A stretch of 14,120 nucleotides of DNA from Isohypsibius dastychi (Eukaryota; Tardigrada; Eutardigrada; Parachela; Isohypsibiidae), in the NCBI GenBank assembly GCA_034696485.1, contig JAQIWT010000894.1, forward strand, positions 1-14,120, read 5' to 3'. The first letter of the stretch is position 1, and the number at the start of each line of letters is the position of its first letter. The position numbers and the translations under genes are program-made. This document shows positions 8,620 to 14,120 of this stretch, in pieces. The notes under the pieces were generated by a model. The model made no database searches. It worked only from the letters and a program-made list of their open reading frames with translations, and was not told the origin of the DNA.

Positions 8620-11473
8620 ATGCCACCAACAAGAGAAGGATCACCGGAAATCCCGGAACCACCACCTCGAAAAATGGCGAAGAAGATCTCAACTATGTCA
8701 GCTGAAGCTCAAGAGTACTGCATCAAACAACTCCGATCGAGTTTTTATATAGATTTGTTACCGCTTTTTTCGTTGCTTTAGGAAAATGGAACATATTGTC
8801 GTGATGGATTTGAGTGAGGGAAAGGAGCTCTATCCAGTCCCCGTGTTCAACAGCTACAGGGATAGGAAAATACCGGAGGGATTCGAGTACATCAAAACGA
8901 TCGAGATGTACAAGAATTACGAAAGAAACCCTGTTGTAAGTTTTGGTGATGACACCTTTACTTTCTGCTTTTTTGGAAGCACTTCCGGTTTTTCTAATTC
9001 ATTGTAGGATGGCTTGATTTAATTTGTTATCGAAATTTTCAGGTTTGTGATTGTGACGAGGGTTGTGACGAAAAGTGTCCGTGCATGGAGGAACCATTCC
9101 ACGACAGGACCGAGCCAGCTTACGAGAATGTGAGTCGGAGTTGATAACATGGAAATCTCAGCATGCGAAGGTGCTCCTGAGTCTTAACAATGTTGTTTAA
9201 TTGCGTGATTTATCAGTAGAATAGTCACTCAGAAATTTCGTTTTTTGTTTGTTTTGCTTAGAAGCATTGGATTCTACTCTTTTTCTGAATCTGTCGTTTT
9301 ATTCAAGATTGTGATTTGATAGGGTTGAATTTTCATGAGAAATGTGCTCAAGTAGCTAGCTCGGTGAATTGGGTTAGACCACCAGAATTCATGCGTTGTT
9401 TTTGGTTGTTTTATCAAAATAATGGTTCATTTTGTCTATGCATGCCGAGTTCAGAATTGGGTTGAATCCATGAAGTAACTTCATCCGAAAATAATTTGTT
9501 CGTAACGCAGATCTTGTGTTTGAATTCCCGCGGAAATGGCAGTTGCTGATATTTTTTTTGTTTTAGGGGCTATTGTCCAAAAGAATGCCAGAAGACTGGC
9601 CAGATTTGTGTCCCGTAATCTGGGAGTGTAGCACCAATTGCGCCTGCGGGCCGGAATGTCCAACGAGAAATGCTCAACACGGTTTACGGTAAGTTTTATT
9701 TGTTCCTACTTTTGATATTGCGTTTTGTGATATGTTCAATATCAGGATTCTCGAGTTATTGACAGTTGAAGGATAAACCACCCTGGTATAATGTGTTTCT
9801 TTTCCAGGTGGAAATTGGAAGTCTATATGACATCTAAAAAAGGCTGGGGAGTGAGGGCCGTCCATACGATTCCGAAAGGCGCTTTCATTTCCGAGTAAGT
9901 CGACCAGAGTTCATCAAAGAAATTTTCAGAATTTATCAAATGAAACCCTGAAACAAATTTGGATTTCGAACATTGAGTAGCAAGAAATGTCCCACCGGAA
10001 ATGCGGAAACGGACGGCTAGAAAGTGTCATAGAGAAGAGTCGTAGTAATCTGAAACCATAAATATTTTTCTCGATTCTTTCTGTTCTAGAGGTTATTACT
10101 TGCTTTATTTGGTTGTTGTTCTAGGTATTCGGGCGTTATGAAGGATGCGAAAGAGAACGACATGATTACGGACAACAACTGGTATTCTTTTGAGATTGCC
10201 TCTGTACGTATATTTTGAATGTTGAAATGTATACTTATTTGATTCTGCTTGGAAATTATCGGAGATTATCGAAAATTATCTCATCAGCTGTGGCTTTTTT
10301 CTTTCCAGCAACAACAAGACACTAACTTTTTCATCGACGCTACTCAGAAAGGAAATGTTTCGCGGTAAGAAAGCAATATTCACCCTGATTTCATCTCCAA
10401 CTTCGGTTTTATTTGGAAGTTTGTCTTTATCCAGCATTGCTTTTACTTGAGAATCAAAATTCTTCTGTTAAACATTGCTTGTGATTGTAGATTTTTCAAT
10501 CATTCGTGCAACCCGAATATGTTCGCGGTACATGTGTTCTACGATGACAACAATCCCGGAATGGGAATGCACATCTGCTTTTACGCTAAACGGGAGATCA
10601 AAGGGGAGTGGTATGCCACAAGTCCCGAAAACGGCGTCGAGACACTCCGCAAAGGGGAAGAAATGACGTACGTTTTAATGTCCATATTTCACGATAATAA
10701 GAATTACCAATACCAACTATGTGAATTTGGCTCAAATAGAAAAAAGTAAACCTGAAGAACTTCTGTTAGATTGTCCGGCGGCTATTTTTGATGAATTTCA
10801 AAAATGGTCGAATTTTGTTTTACATGAACATCACCGTTAGTATATATACCAAATATAAGCCTCGAAACGTCTCCTATTACACAAAAATCGGACCACGGTC
10901 AGAAATTTTCGAATTTTTTCAGTAAATTGGTTTATCACTAATCAGATGTATTTGAAATATTTTGCACACACAGTGGGATATTAATTTCTTCAAGCAGTTG
11001 TACATAGACAGTAATAGTGTTTGAATGTTAGCGGAAATTAATTTCTCTGCAATATGTTGAGGTGCGGACAAGCTACTTTTCTGTGTCCGATCCATCTTGA
11101 AATCCGATTTAATTTTGGAGTCATAATGGATTTATTTTACGGTCATCAATCACTCTTTAGATACCTTCGCCGTACGACCAAATGTTACAGATTTGCGAGG
11201 GAACTGAAGTCGAAATAATGAAACTAATTCGGCATTACACTTATTCAAACCGTGCGTTAATTCATTTTTTGCAGTTTTGATTATGGCGCTGGATATTGGG
11301 AGGGAAAATTGAGCAAGGGTATGGGCTGCGAATGCGGCGACAAGAATTGTCAATATCGGCTGAAGAAAGGAGCCAAGCGAAAGTCAGCCATTGTTTCGCA
11401 TCCGGAAATAGCGTTGGAGAAACGTGGAATTCCACCCCGTAAAACCATCTTGAAGATACTAGCAAAAGCGTAG
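8620..11473 (+). CDS. SET-domain histone-lysine N-methyltransferase, SUV39/G9a (H3K9) class
   Basis: Nine exons: 8620-8714, 8782-8935, 9043-9129, 9567-9688, 9808-9894, 10125-10203, 10309-10364, 10491-10667, 11275-11473; 351 residues. It should transfer methyl groups from SAM to histone lysine in the nucleus. The pre-SET zinc cluster has the nine expected Cys: C85, C87, C91, C95, C97, then C133, C137, C139, C143. The SET domain shows KGWGVR (164-169), EYSG (182-185), RFFNHSCNPN (227-236) and EEMTFDYG (283-290); post-SET is CECGDKNC (304-311). A basic tail of about 40 residues follows. No chromodomain, ankyrin or Tudor region is encoded, so it is a minimal enzyme. Exon 1 (a Pro/Glu/Lys-rich leader) is the least certain; translation could begin at 8786 in exon 2. 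Odd: 17 extra residues (265-281) sit just before GEEMTFDYG, flanked by 8-bp direct repeats. The H3K9 assignment is by family resemblance, chiefly to G9a and SUV39. Confidence 0.9.
9349..9540 (+). repeat. possible decayed tRNA-like or SINE fragment in SET intron 3
   Basis: Within the 437-nt intron 3, the stretch near 9500-9533 reads like a tRNA 3' half (TAACGCAGATC, then TTTGAAT at the T-loop position and CCCGC). A stretch near 9355-9383 resembles a D-arm region. The stems do not pair well, so this is not a working tRNA. It may be the relic of a tRNA-derived SINE, or chance. Confidence 0.15.
10668..11274 (+). other. last intron of the SET gene (607 nt)
   Basis: This is the largest intron in the window, with donor GTACGT and acceptor TTTTTTGCAG. 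No nested gene or RNA was recognised on either strand; the frames crossing it are read-through from exon 8 or random. Confidence 0.7.
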
Positions 11474-11846
11474 AAGGCATATCGGACGGAAAATTTCTCG
11501 GCCAACGACAAACTTTCTAGTTTTCAAGTATATCTGAAGTTTTACTTTTCTCACAGAGAACATGCGACGGCTACTCAGTTTGTTTCTTCTTCCCGTATAT
11601 TTGTTGCTGCCGCTATATTTTGCTTCACGTTTCAACTTCATTTCTTTTTTCCGTCTGAATTTTTGCTGATGACTTCCGGGATTATCTTCAGGAATTCTGA
11701 TCGAAAAACCGATTTAAAACAACAACATGTTTACAAAATTGTCTTTCTCATCTCAGTATAAGGAAGAAATGGACATTCAAACTCCATAATATTACTCAGG
11801 TACTTGGAATTACACAGATGAGATATGTGGACTTGCGGCTGTATAA
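11474..11846. other. convergent 3' region between SET gene and DPM3
   Basis: The SET gene (+) and DPM3 (-) end toward each other across 373 nt, so both 3' UTRs lie here. No canonical AATAAA was seen for either gene on its own strand, and no coding frame is convincing. Confidence 0.5.
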
Positions 11847-12577
11847 TCAGAATTTGAATCCTTTCTTGGTGAGATCCCGTCTGGCTTCTTCCACTTGCTG
11901 CCAAAAAGAAAACAGTTTGATTCAATAATCGAAACAACTTACTAGGAAAAAATCCAGAACTCCTGGTGTAGAATTCCAGAAAGCAACATTGCTAACTTCA
12001 GACTTGCAGCGAAAAGATTCAATTCATCGGGACCAGAACACTTACAAGGAAAACACTGGAGAACTAAATTTGACATGTTATGAAAACAAAAATTTGTGGT
12101 CGACAACGCGAGACAAGATCGATTTCGAAATTTCCAAACCGGAAGTGGGGACAGATTTCGAAATGTCAGTACCAGATCATGTCGTTCGAAATAGCGTCCT
12201 TTTTACCTGCTTCAATTCCTGCGCGGCTTCTGGACAATCGCGGAAGGTCGAAACGCGGTAGAGGATTATTCCAAGTGATGCAAAGGCAAAGAGGAAAACT
12301 GCGTAAACCGGAAACTGAAAAACCAAAACAAACCCGTCATCACCATACACAACCCGTGGCGTGGGCCGTCACAAATCTGATCTCTCTCTGCCACAAAAAG
12401 TCATAATTTATGCAAAAATAATAACCGAGAAACCACAAAACTAAATGGTGCACGTACGTAAAGAATGAAGTTCGTGCCAGTGGACGATAAATGGAATGAT
12501 CGAACATTTAAAACTGCAGCAAGCCAAATGGCGAATCCCAGGGCCCCTGTCAGCAACCACTCCAGTGCTTTGATCAT
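11847..12577 (-). CDS. DPM3: dolichol-phosphate mannosyltransferase subunit 3
   Basis: Three exons in transcription order: 12577-12458, 12314-12207, 11897-11847; 92 residues, the same length as human DPM3. DPM3 anchors the catalytic subunit DPM1 in the ER membrane. The complex makes dolichol-phosphate mannose for N-glycans, GPI anchors and O-/C-mannosylation. Two hydrophobic segments (about 9-25 and 42-59) form the membrane part. The cytosolic C-terminus carries the family signature: YRVSTFRDC, then EAAQEL, then VEEARRDLTKKGFKF, close to human YRVATFHDC, EDAAREL and EARADLARRGLRF. This tail is the known DPM1-binding part. Both introns fall in phase 0. The start is the first ATG of the frame and gives the expected length. 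All ordinary frames in this region are antisense or unspliced, so the gene is easy to miss. Confidence 0.93.
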
Positions 12578-12890
12578 CTTGATGCAGAATTATCTCTCTC
12601 CGAAATAAAATGAACGCTGGAAGACGAAAACGTGGAGGAAATTAGCGATGTCTCTCGGTGGAAATTACAGTAATGAGCTCCGATCTGAAGTTTTGTATCA
12701 TCTAACTGGAGTGCAACAATCGAGCCGCCGCCCCGCACCTCCTGTCACCCGCTACGCTTCGTTCGGGCGTTTGAATAAAAACTGGATGACTGAAAATTCG
12801 TGATTTCCCTTACTTTCAAGCTTTCGACTGCTGTCACAAATCTCAAACAAAACTGTACCCGAAAATCGAAGTCTGGTTTTTGTTCACTGT
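12578..12890. other. DPM3 upstream region
   Basis: This is the spacer between the H4 poly(A) signal and the DPM3 start; both genes are on the minus strand. It includes a GC-rich core at about 12721-12770 amid AT-rich DNA, which may be a TATA-less promoter for DPM3. No coding frame is seen. Confidence 0.45.
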
Positions 12891-12896
12891 TTTATT
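12891..12896 (-). terminator. poly(A) signal of histone H4
   Basis: AATAAA on the minus strand lies about 115 nt past the H4 stop. Just before it is the near-palindrome AGGACTCAGTCCT (12898-12910). This is not the conserved histone 3' stem-loop: it lacks the six-base-pair stem with a four-base loop and the ACCA-type flank. Confidence 0.65.
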
Positions 12897-13011
12897 CAGG
12901 ACTGAGTCCTAATGCCAACAACTCAACCAACAAGACAACAATACTAATGTTTTAACTGACGATCGTAACCAAAGATCTTCTAATGTACAACATGATTCCG
13001 AAGAGGAAAAT

Positions 13012-13408
<397 letters not shown>

Positions 13409-13472
13409 TTCCGGGATGAATTTGGGAGAAGAGAATTAGAGACTTGTAAAAGCGCAGATTCGTTTCTAAATC

Positions 13473-13482
13473 GCAACTGACG
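13473..13482 (-). promoter_or_regulatory. H4 initiator
   Basis: CGTCAGTTGC on the minus strand matches the arthropod-type initiator TCAGTY and is identical over 10 bp to the H3 site. The predicted +1 A is 13478, giving a 5' leader of about 70 nt. Confidence 0.6.
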
Positions 13483-13505
13483 AGAAATGAAACGCTGCTT
13501 GGGGG

Positions 13506-13512
13506 TTTTATA
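13506..13512 (-). promoter_or_regulatory. H4 TATA box
   Basis: TATAAAA on the minus strand begins 34 nt before the predicted initiation A at 13478. Confidence 0.7.
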
Positions 13513-13725
13513 GCAGCTGGGCAGTGAAGTGTAAGGGGGTGGAGCCAACTCCAAATTTGCCGTAAAACAAATAAGCGCGTTTTCCTCCAGAGAACTTGTT
13601 GCTGTTTGGTTTTTTCTCTCAAAAAATAATTTATTAGAATGTGCGATTATGTTTGCGACATATGAAACTCATTTTCATAGACAAATTATCCTCGGATATG
13701 TTTTCGCGAGGTTAAAATGAGATTA

Positions 13726-13737
13726 TTTTGGCGCGAA
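13726..13737 (+). promoter_or_regulatory. E2F-type site in H4/H3 promoter
   Basis: TTTTGGCGCGAA contains TTTGGCGC, a full match to the E2F consensus TTTSSCGC. It suggests S-phase control of the histone pair. A weaker TTTTCGCG lies at 13701-13708. Confidence 0.5.
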
Positions 13738-13746
13738 GAATTTCAT

Positions 13747-13754
13747 CCAATCAG
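13747..13754 (+). promoter_or_regulatory. distal CCAAT box
   Basis: CCAATCAG is identical to the proximal box at 13957 but about 270 nt from the H3 initiator. It sits near the E2F-type site and could serve either histone gene. Confidence 0.4.
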
Positions 13755-13956
13755 AAGCTCAGCTTCCAAATAAAACGTATTTTTGGTAGAAAAACTCTTT
13801 TTTCTTGCAAACATTTCCGACGAGACTCGTCCAATCTCGATAGTTCATTTCATTTAATTATTTCTTGTCAATAAAAGTTAAGAAAACCGGGGGAAATTCA
13901 AGATTTCCATCGTTTTTTCGAGTTTGAACATTTTACTTAGCCCTGCCCTCATTCGA

Positions 13957-13964
13957 CCAATCAG
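13957..13964 (+). promoter_or_regulatory. proximal CCAAT box of H3
   Basis: CCAATCAG lies about 60 nt upstream of the predicted H3 start, a usual place for an NF-Y-type box in histone promoters. Confidence 0.5.
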
Positions 13965-13983
13965 CACGCAGCCCACCAAACCG

Positions 13984-13990
13984 TATAAAA
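13984..13990 (+). promoter_or_regulatory. H3 TATA box
   Basis: TATAAAA lies 35 nt before the predicted initiation A at 14019, mirroring the spacing on the H4 side. Confidence 0.7.
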
Positions 13991-14014
13991 CTCCCAAGCC
14001 AAGCGCATTTGAAA

Positions 14015-14024
14015 CGTCAGTTGC
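14015..14024 (+). promoter_or_regulatory. H3 initiator
   Basis: CGTCAGTTGC is identical to the H4 initiator. The predicted +1 A is 14019, giving a 5' leader of 80 nt. Confidence 0.6.
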
Positions 14025-14098
14025 ATTTTCTCACTTAGCAAACCGTGAATTATTTGTTGATTCCACATTCATCTCCCAAATCTCCCTCATCCTTCGAA

Positions 14099-14120
14099 AT
14101 GGCCCGAACCAAGCAGACTG
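14099..14120 (+). CDS. H3: histone H3, 5' end only
   Basis: Seven complete codons read MARTKQT and one base of the next codon remains before the window ends. This is the invariant N-terminus of histone H3, including Lys4, the target of H3K4 methylation. The TATA box, initiator, CCAAT box and divergent H4 neighbour all support a histone gene. Whether it is canonical H3 or H3.3, and whether it has an intron like H4, cannot be seen. Confidence 0.88.

Larger units (their letters stand above)
13409..14098. promoter_or_regulatory. shared divergent promoter region of H4 and H3
   Basis: The two start codons are 690 nt apart and face away from each other. Each side has TATAAAA followed 34-35 nt later (first T to the A of TCAGTT) by the same initiator, CGTCAGTTGC. 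Between them lie two CCAATCAG boxes (13747 and 13957) and TTTTGGCGCGAA, an E2F-type site (13726-13737). There is no other gene in the interval. Confidence 0.75.

Noticed and set aside
8558-8752. Longer frame overlapping SET exon 1
   Set aside because: It begins at TTG and is out of frame with the downstream exons; the frame from the ATG at 8620 splices cleanly into exon 2.
10608-10660. Hidden short intron in SET exon 8
   Set aside because: GT starts at 10608 and 10611 pair with AG ends at 10654 or 10660 to give 44, 47, 50 or 53 nt, none divisible by three, so splicing would break the frame.
11989-12406. Two overlapping plus-strand frames of 90 and 108 codons
   Set aside because: They are antisense to DPM3 exon 2 and its introns; the DPM3 exons explain the region and match the family closely.
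12898-12910. AGGACT-G-AGTCCT as a histone 3' stem-loop
   Set aside because: The arms leave a one-base centre, with no four-base loop or conserved flanks; an adjacent AATAAA better explains 3' end formation.

Overview
The window is eukaryotic nuclear DNA from an invertebrate animal. Every recognisable gene is split by GT-AG introns, mostly 50-130 nt with a few of 230-610 nt, so no single reading frame shows a whole gene. The compact layout, the tan-like C45 gene pair and the TATA plus TCAGTT core promoters of the histone genes suggest a small-genome ecdysozoan such as a tardigrade, nematode or small crustacean. I cannot choose between these. No viral, plasmid or bacterial features were seen.

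Layout from left to right. (1) 392-1902 and 2644-4157, + strand: a tandem pair of seven-exon genes for peptidase-C45 acyltransferases/hydrolases, related to Drosophila tan and fungal penicillin acyltransferase. All seven coding exons have identical lengths in the two copies (72, 198, 102, 220, 97, 159 and 280 nt; 375 residues each). Both carry the same palindrome AAACCGGTTT, a perfect Grainyhead-type site, about 90-100 nt before the ATG. (2) 4158-5845: mostly AT-rich intergenic DNA with an unexplained GC-richer open frame at 4823-5140. (3) 5846-7903, - strand: mitochondrial ribosomal protein uL2m (MRPL2), four exons, 367 residues. (4) 8620-11473, + strand: a nine-exon SET-domain lysine methyltransferase of the H3K9 (SUV39/G9a) class, 351 residues, with pre-SET, SET and post-SET parts and an unusual 17-residue insertion in the SET core. 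(5) 11847-12577, - strand: DPM3, the small membrane subunit of dolichol-phosphate mannose synthase, three exons, 92 residues. (6) 13012-13408, - strand: histone H4 with one intron and a poly(A) signal, ending in Leu instead of Gly. (7) 14099 to the window end, + strand: the first codons of histone H3, divergent from H4 across a 690-nt shared promoter region with mirrored TATA and initiator elements, CCAAT boxes and an E2F-like site.

Apart from the tandem C45 pair and the divergent H4/H3 pair, the genes do not form one pathway: they serve mitochondrial translation, chromatin and glycosylation. The most unusual points are the H4 C-terminus, the SET insertion flanked by 8-bp direct repeats, the Ser-Cys pair at the expected self-cleavage site of both C45 proteins, and the shared palindrome upstream of both C45 genes.
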